A stretch of DNA of 28,397 nucleotides from a virus. A program made the translations under genes and the position numbers. Location: the IMG/VR virus record IMGVR_UViG_3300006162_000043, positions 1 through 28,397 of that record; one strand, given 5' to 3'. Of this stretch, positions 17,087 through 25,142 are shown one piece after another (the first letter of the stretch is position 1; the number at the start of each line of letters is the position of its first letter). The notes below the pieces were generated by a model. The model had not been told where the DNA came from, did no database searches, and saw nothing but the letters and a program-made list of their open reading frames with translations.

Positions 17087-18446
17087 TGAAAATTTCGCCA
17101 GGAAAGTTCTTCCGTTCCTAAAGAAGGATTACTTCACTGATCGAAACGAGAGACAGTTATTCAACGAAATCGAAAAGTTCATTCTACAATATAACGCCCT
17201 TCCCTCCATCGAGGCGTTGGGTATTGCCATCAAGGATGGAGCCGGAACATCCGATGAGGTTGATCGTAGTATGACTCTACTTGACGAAATCAAGAAGAGT
17301 AAAGACGAAGAAATCAACACCAATGATGAATGGTTGCTCGATCAAACCGAGAAGTTCTGTCAAGAAAAGGCAGTATACAATGCCGTCCTCGAATCGATTC
17401 AGATCCTTGACGGCAAATCCAAAACACAATCCAAAGGTGCCATCCCCCAGATCCTTGCCGATGCCCTTGCCATCGGATTCGACAATAACGTGGGTCACGA
17501 TTATCTACAGGACGCCGAGAGTCGATTCGACTTCTATCACCGCAAAGAGAAGAAGATTCCTTTCGACCTAGACTATTTCAATCGAATCACAAAAGGCGGT
17601 CTTCCTGCCAAGACACTCAATATCGCCCTTGCCGGCACCGGCGTAGGTAAATCCCTTTTCATGTGTCACGTAGCAGCCGGTTGTATGACCCAAGGAAAAA
17701 ATGTCCTCTATATCACCATGGAAATGGCGGAAGAGAAGATTGCGGAGCGTATTGACGCCAACCTTCTCAATGTAGCATTGGATTCCTTGATGGCTCTCCC
17801 GCGCGACCTTTACGAAAAGAAGGTTGAGAAGGTCCGCGCCATGACCCAAGGCAAACTCATTATCAAAGAGTATCCTACTGCCTGCGCGTCCACCACACAC
17901 TTCAAGATGCTGTTGAACGAACTGAATCTGAAACGCAGTTTCATTCCCGATATCATCTTCGTAGACTACCTCAATATTTGCTGTTCAGCAAGGATCAAGC
18001 CAGGAGCAAATATCAATTCCTACACCTATGTCAAGTCCATTGCCGAAGAACTTCGCGGACTTGCGGTAGAGTTCAATGTTCCTATCGTTTCCGCCACCCA
18101 ACTTACACGGTCCGGCTTTACCAATTCTGACCCTGGTCTGGAGGACACCTCCGAATCGTTCGGTCTACCAGCGACCGCCGACCTCATGTTCGCCCTTATC
18201 ACATCCGACGAACTGGAAGCACTAGGACAGATCATGGTGAAGCAATTGAAGAACCGTTACTCTGATCCTACCCTCCATAAGAAATTCGTGGTGGGTGTGG
18301 ACCGTGCGAAAATGAGACTATTTGACGTTGAGCAGGATGCCCAATCAGGTATTGCGGATGCTGGAAAGAAGGATGACAAGCCACTGAACACGTTTGGAAG
18401 TAGAGAAAAACCAGATAAATCGAAGTTTGGAAACCTAAAGGTATAA
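17046..18446 (+). CDS. 41: Replicative DNA helicase gp41 (DnaB-like)
   Basis: 466 residues. The RecA-like helicase core has Walker A AGTGVGKS (196-203), a following ITMEMAEEKIAERI (H1a-like, about 223-236) and Walker B DIIFVDYLN (Asp307). The N-terminal domain (1-150) fits the DnaB-type helical collar. It unwinds DNA 5' to 3' as a hexamer and recruits the gp61 primase. The C-terminal 40 residues are charged and disordered-looking. The ATG lies inside the preceding gene. Confidence 0.96.
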   Translation: MRTEQTILKNLVYNENFARKVLPFLKKDYFTDRNERQLFNEIEKFILQYNALPSIEALGIAIKDGAGTSDEVDRSMTLLDEIKKSKDEEINTNDEWLLDQTEKFCQEKAVYNAVLESIQILDGKSKTQSKGAIPQILADALAIGFDNNVGHDYLQDAESRFDFYHRKEKKIPFDLDYFNRITKGGLPAKTLNIALAGTGVGKSLFMCHVAAGCMTQGKNVLYITMEMAEEKIAERIDANLLNVALDSLMALPRDLYEKKVEKVRAMTQGKLIIKEYPTACASTTHFKMLLNELNLKRSFIPDIIFVDYLNICCSARIKPGANINSYTYVKSIAEELRGLAVEFNVPIVSATQLTRSGFTNSDPGLEDTSESFGLPATADLMFALITSDELEALGQIMVKQLKNRYSDPTLHKKFVVGVDRAKMRLFDVEQDAQSGIADAGKKDDKPLNTFGSREKPDKSKFGNLKV

Positions 18447-18448
18447 GG

Positions 18449-18456
18449 TATAAATA
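18449..18456 (+). promoter_or_regulatory. Late promoter TATAAATA
   Basis: An exact T4 late-promoter octamer right after the gp41 stop. Initiation near 18462 would transcribe the next gene, whose first good ATG is at 18487. It marks a switch from early replication genes to late expression. Confidence 0.65.
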
Positions 18457-18486
18457 TGGGACGCGAACTTGAAACCAAAGACTCCC

Positions 18487-19449
18487 ATGCTGAAGCCCTC
18501 CGACCTGAAAGTAACTGGAAAGTATAGGACACTTGACGAACACGAAAAACTCGTCCTGGCTTCTCTGAATCGTATTCCGAACAAGCTGATTACTAATGCA
18601 TGTAAAGATATATTGAATGCTCACGACGGCACCAAGATCAATGTGACTGGTTTGAATGCTAGTGTGCTAAATGAAATCAAGAACTTCTTTGCTGAAGTGT
18701 CTGGTCCGAAATTGCTGTTGAACGACAAGTTGATTCCAGGAATATCTCCTAATAGCAAGGTATTCTTTTCGGATCTTGATAATGAACGCCTATTCGACTT
18801 CAAGATTGTCATCAATGGCAAAGAACACCTTGTTTCGAATAAGCGAGGAGGTTCGGCAGGAACAAACACACTGAAGCCTGGTGATGTTATTAGCCTGATC
18901 GACAAGGATAAAGAACTAACTAGGAAGTGGAAGAACACGAAGTATTATCGTATCTTCAAGATATTGGATGAAAATAGTGTTGTCGTTGGTCCTCTCAAGG
19001 CACTATCAGAGGAATATCCGACCAAGCACCCCATATCGAAAAGAGATTACGACAAGATCATAAAGCAGTTGGATTCATATGAAGCCGTTATTCCTCCTAA
19101 GGATATTCCCAGAGGACTGATGGACATGATAAAGAGAAATCCCGATGCCTTCGGACACTACAAGAAGAGGGGCGTCGCCGCTGCTACTATGTTGAACTTC
19201 TTGTTCGAACGATCATTAGTCGAAGAATCCGTAAAGGACTCCAAGTATAATGATCTGTTCGTTGATGTGACTTCGGGAAATGTTCTGTTCTTGAAGTTCG
19301 ATATCAACAATAAGGGAGAGGTGCATTTCCATCTTGCCGATCCCAAGAAAGCCTCCAAGAAGGCTATATTACGGTCCAAGCAGGGCGTCGAACGAAGAAG
19401 TTCTTCATCAGGCAGACTGAAACTGGATAAACTAGGATTCCAACCATAA
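18487..19449 (+). CDS. Hypothetical late protein (320 aa)
   Basis: The sequence begins MLKPSDLKVTGKYRTLDEHE. It is soluble, lysine-rich, with mixed alpha/beta appearance and a basic serine-rich end (RRSSSSGRLKLDK). No motif is recognised. The frame is open from a TTG at 18469, but that lacks a ribosome binding site and lies only 7 nt from the expected late transcription start; the ATG at 18487 is better. Its stop overlaps the next ATG (TAATG). Its base composition is slightly more AT-rich than gp41. A structural or scaffold-related role is possible but unsupported. Confidence 0.7.
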   Translation: MLKPSDLKVTGKYRTLDEHEKLVLASLNRIPNKLITNACKDILNAHDGTKINVTGLNASVLNEIKNFFAEVSGPKLLLNDKLIPGISPNSKVFFSDLDNERLFDFKIVINGKEHLVSNKRGGSAGTNTLKPGDVISLIDKDKELTRKWKNTKYYRIFKILDENSVVVGPLKALSEEYPTKHPISKRDYDKIIKQLDSYEAVIPPKDIPRGLMDMIKRNPDAFGHYKKRGVAAATMLNFLFERSLVEESVKDSKYNDLFVDVTSGNVLFLKFDINNKGEVHFHLADPKKASKKAILRSKQGVERRSSSSGRLKLDKLGFQP

Positions 19450-19916
19450 TGAATCTGGACGAAATCGAACAATCAATCTTCCAAGGAACCGAGGGTGTGG
19501 AAAAAGCCCTTTCGGTGATGAAGTCATTCCTCGAAAAGAACAATTTCGGTGCCGACAAGGACACCCGCCTCGTTGTGCAGTATCTTGATATCAAGACGAA
19601 ATCGAAAACTATTCCTCCTTTGTTCATCAACCGCGTCCATGTAAACGAGAAGTTCCGTTTCTATATTCGCTCTGGCATTCCGGTCGCCGGTAAGGTTATC
19701 GATCCCCGCGCCGAAGCCATCCGTATCATCGAGATTGCCCTGGCGGATATCAATACAAGAATTCTTTCCTCTACAGAACCTACGGTTCGCCGTAATCGTG
19801 AGTTCGAAAAGAACGAAATCATGAAGTTCTTCAATGAAAACTCCAACTCCGTGGTTGCTCTATATACTCTATATAACATGATGCTGGACTTCAAGGACAA
19901 TATCAACAATTCGTAA
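19449..19916 (+). CDS. Hypothetical protein (155 aa)
   Basis: The product starts MNLDEIEQSIFQGTEGVEKA and is predominantly helical and charged, with no signal peptide or catalytic motif. It is translationally coupled to the preceding gene by a one-base overlap, so the two are probably partners. The stop lies 12 nt before the glycosyltransferase gene. No family is recognised. Confidence 0.7.
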   Translation: MNLDEIEQSIFQGTEGVEKALSVMKSFLEKNNFGADKDTRLVVQYLDIKTKSKTIPPLFINRVHVNEKFRFYIRSGIPVAGKVIDPRAEAIRIIEIALADINTRILSSTEPTVRRNREFEKNEIMKFFNENSNSVVALYTLYNMMLDFKDNINNS

Positions 19917-19928
19917 GGTGATTTCTAT

Positions 19929-20675
19929 ATGATGCCTCTAGTGACCGTAGTAACTCCCACCGTTTGCACCAAGCACCTCCAACAGGCAATGGATTCTGTT
20001 GCCAACCAGACCTATAAGAACATCCAACACCTTGTCGTAATCGACGGCATCCAGTTGGGTCGCCCTCCTGCCGGTAAAGCCGGTTCCGTAGACATTCTCC
20101 AGTTACCCTACAATACAGGACACAGCCAGTATAATGGTCACCGTATCTACGGCATGGCTCCGTTCCTTGCGAAGGGAGAATATATCTGCTATCTGGATGA
20201 GGACAACTGGATGGATACAGAACACATTGAGAGACTGGTTGAAGTGGTTGGTCCAGGAAAAGCCGATTGGGCATATTCACTTCGCAAGATTGTAGACGAA
20301 GATGGAAACTATATCTGCAATGATGATTGTGAATCTCTCGGCAACTGGTCGTCAGTCCTATCCGGCAATGACAATTTCGTTGACGTGAATTGCTTCTTCC
20401 TTCCTACCAAACTTGCCTTGACTTTCTCGCCAGGTTGGTATCGCCGTGCAAGACACCCCGACGAACAACCAGAGGTAGACCGCCTGCTGTCGTGGTTCCT
20501 TATCCATCAAAACGGTGGCACCAACACCAAGAAACTGAATATCGGCTGGTCAGGAAAATATACAATCAACTATCGTGTTGGATCCCGGGCCGATTCCGTT
20601 CAAGCCCAGTTTTTCTTGAAGGGTAACGCCAAGAAAGCCGAGTGGACCAACAACGAATATCCGTGGAGAAAATAA
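19929..20675 (+). CDS. Family 2 glycosyltransferase (GT-A fold)
   Basis: 248 residues. VTVVTPTVCTKHLQQAMDSV and ANQTYKNIQHLVVIDG form the nucleotide-sugar-binding start of GT2 enzymes. ICYLDEDNWMDTEHIERL (about 94-111) holds the acidic DxD-like metal site. It probably transfers a sugar to a phage or host surface acceptor, or to DNA; the acceptor is unknown. A second ATG at 19932 is possible. AAGGTG is about 9 nt upstream. The stop overlaps the next ATG. Confidence 0.85.
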   Translation: MMPLVTVVTPTVCTKHLQQAMDSVANQTYKNIQHLVVIDGIQLGRPPAGKAGSVDILQLPYNTGHSQYNGHRIYGMAPFLAKGEYICYLDEDNWMDTEHIERLVEVVGPGKADWAYSLRKIVDEDGNYICNDDCESLGNWSSVLSGNDNFVDVNCFFLPTKLALTFSPGWYRRARHPDEQPEVDRLLSWFLIHQNGGTNTKKLNIGWSGKYTINYRVGSRADSVQAQFFLKGNAKKAEWTNNEYPWRK

Positions 20676-21562
20676 TGAAAGACCTCGTGATTGGTGTTTT
20701 TTCAAACTATGGTTTCAATGATGTAAAGCCTTGGATTCAATCCATCAAGCAAACAAGTTTTGAAGGTGACGTGGTTCTCATCGGCATCGACACGAAACCT
20801 GGCACAATGGAACGCATTGCAGAGGAAGGCGTTATCGCCATCCCAACCGAAAAGCAGAAGGGTGCCATGATTCACATGGAGAGATTCCTTCATATCTACA
20901 ACTATCTGAACCAGCACCGTCATGAATACCGTAACGTTGTCTCCACCGATGTTCGTGACGTGATCTTCCAGTTGGATCCCTCTCCATACATGCAGGGTTT
21001 ATTCGACCGAAACGATGGACTTCACCTCATCGCATCAAGCGAAGCCATCCGAATCAAAGATGAAGAATGGAATCGTAACAATATCATCAAAAACTTCGGT
21101 CAGTTTTTCTATGAAGATATCAAGGAACAACTCGTTCTCAATGTTGGCATCCTAGCGGGCGATGCTGGATACATGAAGGACCTATGTTTCTTCCTGTTCC
21201 AAATGTCCATGGGAAGAGCCGACTGGGTTGCCGACCAAGCAGCCTACAATATGATTATGCACCGTGAGGTTTGGGATCTGGTCACCTGGCAGTCTTGGTT
21301 GGAAGATGCATGGGCTATCAATGCACATGTGACTAACTATGAAAAGGATATCGAAAAGTTCAAGCCTTTCCTGGTCGAACCTGCTCCTACAATGAACGAA
21401 GAAGGCATCGTAGTGAACGAAAACGGAACACCTTTCGTCATCGTTCACCAATATGATCGTGTTCGAGATTGGAAGAAGGTCGTTGAAAAACGATTTGACG
21501 TAAAGATCCCTTCACAATACACACCTGATGAAGATGTGTTGATTATGAGGACAGACCAATGA
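20675..21562 (+). CDS. Putative glycosyltransferase (GT-A-like)
   Basis: 295 residues from the ATG overlapping the previous stop (TAATG); a longer frame from 20642 is less likely. MKDLVIGVFSNYGFNDVKPW and NVVSTDVRDVIFQLDP resemble GT-A glycosyltransferases with a DxRD metal-site motif (about 88-91). ADWVADQAAYNMIM fits the acceptor-side segment of such enzymes. The assignment rests on these motifs and on the neighbours. It overlaps the next gene by 4 nt. Confidence 0.7.
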   Translation: MKDLVIGVFSNYGFNDVKPWIQSIKQTSFEGDVVLIGIDTKPGTMERIAEEGVIAIPTEKQKGAMIHMERFLHIYNYLNQHRHEYRNVVSTDVRDVIFQLDPSPYMQGLFDRNDGLHLIASSEAIRIKDEEWNRNNIIKNFGQFFYEDIKEQLVLNVGILAGDAGYMKDLCFFLFQMSMGRADWVADQAAYNMIMHREVWDLVTWQSWLEDAWAINAHVTNYEKDIEKFKPFLVEPAPTMNEEGIVVNENGTPFVIVHQYDRVRDWKKVVEKRFDVKIPSQYTPDEDVLIMRTDQ

Positions 21563-22362
21563 GCAATAATGAAATCTCCATCGTAACTGCATTCTTCGAT
21601 ATTGGAAGAGGCGACTGGACTCCTGACAAGGGACTTCCACACTATCTTCACCGAACCACAGACACCTACATGGAGAGATTTGGCTACCTTGCCAAACTCG
21701 AAAATGAAATGGTCGTATACACGTCCTTGGATCTTGCTGAACGTGTTTTGGAACTTCGAGGAGACCGAAAGACTCAGGTCGTTACAGTCGATTTCGCCAC
21801 CACGACACCTGAACTACGAACCAAGATTCAGACCATACAAAAGGATCCTAAGTTTTTCACCAAGATCAATCCGAGGGAAGTCCGTAATCCTGAATATTGG
21901 TCCGCTGATTATGTCCTTGTGAACTTCCTGAAATCACATTTCGTCGTTGATGCATTCGAGAGGGGGCACATAAACAATGATGTTGCGGCATGGATGGACT
22001 TCGGATATTGCCGTACACCAGAGACATTGAATGGTGTCAAGTTGTGGAAGTATCCGTTCAATCCGAGCAAGATGCATCTATTCAACTATCGTGATCCATC
22101 AAAAGCCGACGATATCATCCAGGTCACCATCAACAATGTCGTGTATATATTGGGTGCCAAGATCATTGGAGGCCGCCATTGCTGGTTCACGCTGCGTGAC
22201 CGCATGAATGAAGCACTTCAGTTGATGATGAATGTTGGTTTCGTTGATGATGACCAAACACTATTGCTAATGTCCTGTAAAATGCAACCTGATATGTTCG
22301 AACTTCATCAGCTCGATGAAAGCAATCCATTCACCGTATTCCGAGACTTCAATGAGGCATGA
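21559..22362 (+). CDS. HtrL/YibB-like glycosyltransferase
   Basis: 267 residues. EISIVTAFFDIGRGDWTPDK, the following YMERFGYLAKLENEMVVYTS and the later WMDFGYCR and GFVDDDQTLL (about 233-242) match the HtrL/YibB (WlaTC) family. Members modify surface polysaccharides in bacteria. It forms the third member of a run of three sugar-transfer genes with overlapping ends. It ends 1 nt before the start of the methyltransferase gene. Confidence 0.82.
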   Translation: MSNNEISIVTAFFDIGRGDWTPDKGLPHYLHRTTDTYMERFGYLAKLENEMVVYTSLDLAERVLELRGDRKTQVVTVDFATTTPELRTKIQTIQKDPKFFTKINPREVRNPEYWSADYVLVNFLKSHFVVDAFERGHINNDVAAWMDFGYCRTPETLNGVKLWKYPFNPSKMHLFNYRDPSKADDIIQVTINNVVYILGAKIIGGRHCWFTLRDRMNEALQLMMNVGFVDDDQTLLLMSCKMQPDMFELHQLDESNPFTVFRDFNEA

Positions 22363-22363
22363 C

Positions 22364-23038
22364 ATGAAAGAACTACTACAAAAATACATGGATGACCGTC
22401 TGTATACGAAGAGAACCGCCATGTGCGACCTCTTCGAAAAGTATAGATCGGACAAAAGTATCTGGCACAACTATACAACACTGTATGACTTCTTGTTTCG
22501 AAGCCTGGACCTTGTAGACAAGCCCATCAACCTTTTCGAACTGGGTCTGGGAACCAACAATGTCCATCTGCCTTCGAACATGGGTGCCAATGGAAACCCT
22601 GGTGCCTCCATGTATGCCTTCTCCGAGTATTTCCCCAATGCCAATATCTACGGAGCCGATATTGACATGTCTATTCTTTTTCAAAAGGACAGAATCAAGA
22701 CATTCTTCTGCAACCAGACCTCTCCTCAAACCATTGCAAATATGTGGGCGAAGATTGATGTGGAATTCGATATCCTTATTGAGGACGGTCTGCATAAGGC
22801 ATTCGCCAACATAATCTTCTTGGACAACTCGTTCCATAAGGTCAAGAAAGGCGGAATCTACATCATTGAAGATATTCTGAACGAGGACATTCAAGCCATT
22901 GTAGACCACCTGCAAACCCCTGCATACGATAACGTGGCATTCAAGGCGGTTGTGACCCTTCCCATGGAAATGGAGTGGACCCGAGGAACTGGTAGGGTAA
23001 ACAGGGTGGACAACACACTTGCAATCCTTGTGAGATAA
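22364..23038 (+). CDS. SAM-dependent methyltransferase (class I)
   Basis: 224 residues from the ATG at 22364, which has GAGG 6 nt upstream; a longer frame begins at 22316 inside the previous gene. INLFELGLGTNNV (about 55-67) is motif I, ANIYGADIDMS (about 93-103) holds the acidic ribose-binding residue, and FDILIEDGLHKAF (about 126-138) is the catalytic strand. Proteins of this type are found in sugar-modification clusters, where they methylate glycans. It is probably the last step of the glycosyltransferase set. Confidence 0.8.
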   Translation: MKELLQKYMDDRLYTKRTAMCDLFEKYRSDKSIWHNYTTLYDFLFRSLDLVDKPINLFELGLGTNNVHLPSNMGANGNPGASMYAFSEYFPNANIYGADIDMSILFQKDRIKTFFCNQTSPQTIANMWAKIDVEFDILIEDGLHKAFANIIFLDNSFHKVKKGGIYIIEDILNEDIQAIVDHLQTPAYDNVAFKAVVTLPMEMEWTRGTGRVNRVDNTLAILVR

Positions 23039-23041
23039 ATA
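23034..23041 (+). promoter_or_regulatory. Possible late promoter GATAAATA
   Basis: One mismatch from TATAAATA, 37 nt before the virion-type gene at 23078. It overlaps the methyltransferase stop codon. Late transcription fits a head-packaged product. Confidence 0.45.
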
Positions 23042-23077
23042 CCATGGCAATCGCAGCGTATTGCTATAGGGGATTCA

Positions 23078-24259
23078 ATGCAGAGTTTCAGAACCTACCT
23101 GGTCGAGGACGATCAAGGTAAAAAGATCAAGCACCTTACCCATATTGAAGATAGACCTCTCCAGACAGGAGAACACGGTCTAAAGCATTCGCTCGCCTCC
23201 CTCCAAAAAGCACACCAACACATCAAGTCTGGAACCCATTCTTCCCAGTTGACCACCAAGTATGACGGTTCTCCTGCTGTAATCTACGGTTACCACCCCC
23301 ATAATGGTAGGTTTTTCGTAGCATCCAAGTCGGCTTTCAACAAGAAACCGAAAATCAACTATACGGAAGCAGATATTGAGAATAACCACGGACATGCCCC
23401 AGGGCTGGTCCATAAACTAAAGGCTGCCCTGCATCATTTACCGAAAATAACACCTCCAAAGGGTGTTTACCAGGGTGACATGATGTTTACCCATGATGAG
23501 GTAAAGCACGATTACAAGAAGGGTTCCGCATCCTTCAATCCTAATCCCTCCGGTCTGACATACACCGCCCACGGTAGAGAAGCCGAACGGGTTCGCAAAG
23601 CCAAGATCGGCATCGTTACCCATACCCAATATCATGGCGGAGACCTTCATAGCATGGTCGCACACCATGGAGTAGACCACCAAAACTTCAAGCCACACGA
23701 AGATGTTTTCACCATGGACCCTCGCCATGACACGCGCCGGGTTCACTATTCAGACCAGGAGCAAGTAGAGTTCGAACGTCACCTTGAAGCAGCCAAGAAG
23801 GCTCATAGCGAAGGTGGCAAGGACATGTATAAGGCCACAGAAACGCACCAGGGGGTCGGTGGACCACTGGAAAATTACATCAACCACACTGTTCGCACTG
23901 GTGAAACACCATCCACCAAGGGATTCATGAAGCATGTCGAGTCCAAGGGTAACGAGGACATTGAAAAGACAAAGAATAAGAAGTTTCAAGAATCCAAGAA
24001 GGCACAACTGGCGCACCACCTCCGTTGGATCGAAGCAAACAAACACCACTATTCTAACCTCTTCAAGATGCACCATCACCTTCAAAAGGCAAAGAACACC
24101 CTGGTCACCGTACTGAACAAACACCAAGACTTCGAACATCATCATGGAGGAACGCTAACTAATCCAGAAGGCTATGTCCACCATTTCGCCGGCGAGTCGG
24201 ATAAACTAATACACCGCCATGAATTCTCGCGCAGAAATCTAATAGGTCGAGCAAGATAA
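23078..24259 (+). CDS. DUF6267-like protein with KxDG nucleotidyltransferase-like motif, probably virion-packaged
   Basis: 393 residues. The leader MQSFRTYLVE resembles the T4 capsid-targeting sequence (MKTYQEFIAE in IPIII), with a possible prohead-protease cut after Glu10. LTTKYDGSPAVIYG has the K61-x-D-G signature seen in ligase/capping nucleotidyltransferases. RFFVASKSAFNKKPKI, GVYQGDMMF and the C-terminal NPEGYVHHF..KLIHRHEFS are further blocks known from this phage family. Catalysis is not proven. The His-rich tail (about 310-360) is notable. The stop overlaps the start of the HNH gene. Confidence 0.75.
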   Translation: MQSFRTYLVEDDQGKKIKHLTHIEDRPLQTGEHGLKHSLASLQKAHQHIKSGTHSSQLTTKYDGSPAVIYGYHPHNGRFFVASKSAFNKKPKINYTEADIENNHGHAPGLVHKLKAALHHLPKITPPKGVYQGDMMFTHDEVKHDYKKGSASFNPNPSGLTYTAHGREAERVRKAKIGIVTHTQYHGGDLHSMVAHHGVDHQNFKPHEDVFTMDPRHDTRRVHYSDQEQVEFERHLEAAKKAHSEGGKDMYKATETHQGVGGPLENYINHTVRTGETPSTKGFMKHVESKGNEDIEKTKNKKFQESKKAQLAHHLRWIEANKHHYSNLFKMHHHLQKAKNTLVTVLNKHQDFEHHHGGTLTNPEGYVHHFAGESDKLIHRHEFSRRNLIGRAR

Positions 24260-24813
24260 TGAAGAAAGTAAACTATAAAAAGATATACGAAGAATATTAC
24301 GGAGTCAAAGTTCTTAAAGGTATGCATATCCACCATAAAGATATGAACCACGAAAACAATGATCCGCTAAATCTGGAAATGCTAACTCCGGACGAACATG
24401 CACAGAAACATGGATTCCTGAACAACTTTATCATGGCGCAAGCCCGAGCATGTGATTTAGCCGTGCAAAGGTTGAAACAACCAGATATGAGAGAAAAGAT
24501 GCGCGCGGCAATGGAAAATAGTCAGGCGCATAAAGATGCAATAAAAAAACGTGGTGAAAATCCGCAATGGCAAGAAAAACAGGCAGAGGTATGCCGAAGT
24601 ATTGTAGAAAAAAGAAGTAAAAATGAGGACTGGAAAAGGAAGGTCAAAGAACATTGTAGGTCTATAGCCCAAAGACCTTGGTCGCAAGAACGGAAGGCCG
24701 AACACGCCAAGGAAAGAGGTATGCGCAAATGGTATAATGATGGGGTAAAAGCATATCATCTTCTCCCAGAACAAGTAGGACCTCAACACCAACCGGGACG
24801 GAAAATCAAATGA
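24259..24813 (+). CDS. HNH homing endonuclease (second)
   Basis: 184 residues, AT-rich compared with its neighbours. The HNH core is MHIHHKDMNHENNDPLNLEM followed by LTPDEHAQKH (about 22-51), with the His-His, Asn and His positions of the family. The middle (about 75-140) has three related charged repeats (NPQWQEKQAEVCRS, NEDWKRKVKEHCRS), resembling NUMOD-type DNA-binding modules, and KWYNDGVKAYHLLPE (about 156-170) resembles the C-terminal module of phage homing enzymes. It overlaps both flanking virion genes by 1-4 nt, so it is a neatly inserted selfish gene. Confidence 0.85.
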   Translation: MKKVNYKKIYEEYYGVKVLKGMHIHHKDMNHENNDPLNLEMLTPDEHAQKHGFLNNFIMAQARACDLAVQRLKQPDMREKMRAAMENSQAHKDAIKKRGENPQWQEKQAEVCRSIVEKRSKNEDWKRKVKEHCRSIAQRPWSQERKAEHAKERGMRKWYNDGVKAYHLLPEQVGPQHQPGRKIK

Positions 24814-25142
24814 AATCATTCAAAGCATTCATAGCCGAAGGGAAGGGTTACGATAGATATAAGGAAAAACACTTTCCTGCTATCCATGGAGACCACCACG
24901 ATCAAGGATATAGCATCAATACACACAGAAACGGAACACATCTTGTAGTAAAAACTCCAAGTAAGGATGGGTTCATGACAAGGTCTGGTCGTTTAGCACA
25001 AGCCTTGAAAGGTCGTTGGGTTCATAGAGAAGGTGGTTACGTAATGTCTCATAATGCTGTAAAGAAGTTCCAAGAACATCATAAGGCTGGTTCTGATGCA
25101 AGTGCAATAACAGGTAAGATAGAGGACAAGAGGACCAAATGA
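24810..25142 (+). CDS. Small virion-type protein with capsid-targeting leader
   Basis: 110 residues. The first ten residues MKSFKAFIAE followed by G match the T4 internal-protein leader MKTYQEFIAE very closely, including the I-x-E|G/A cleavage pattern of T4 prohead protease gp21. The remaining 100 residues are basic and His-rich (HGDHHDQGYSINTHRNG) with no known domain. I infer an internal head protein injected with the DNA. It overlaps the upstream HNH gene and the downstream gene by 4 nt. Confidence 0.75.
   Translation: MKSFKAFIAEGKGYDRYKEKHFPAIHGDHHDQGYSINTHRNGTHLVVKTPSKDGFMTRSGRLAQALKGRWVHREGGYVMSHNAVKKFQEHHKAGSDASAITGKIEDKRTK

Noticed and set aside
18456-18527. ATG overlapping the late promoter (23-codon ORF)
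   Set aside because: It starts upstream of the expected late transcription start and has no ribosome binding site.
23078-24259. Calling this gene an RNA or DNA ligase
   Set aside because: Only the KxDG motif and a few blocks agree; motifs III-V of true ligases cannot be placed with confidence, so only a nucleotidyltransferase-like label is justified.
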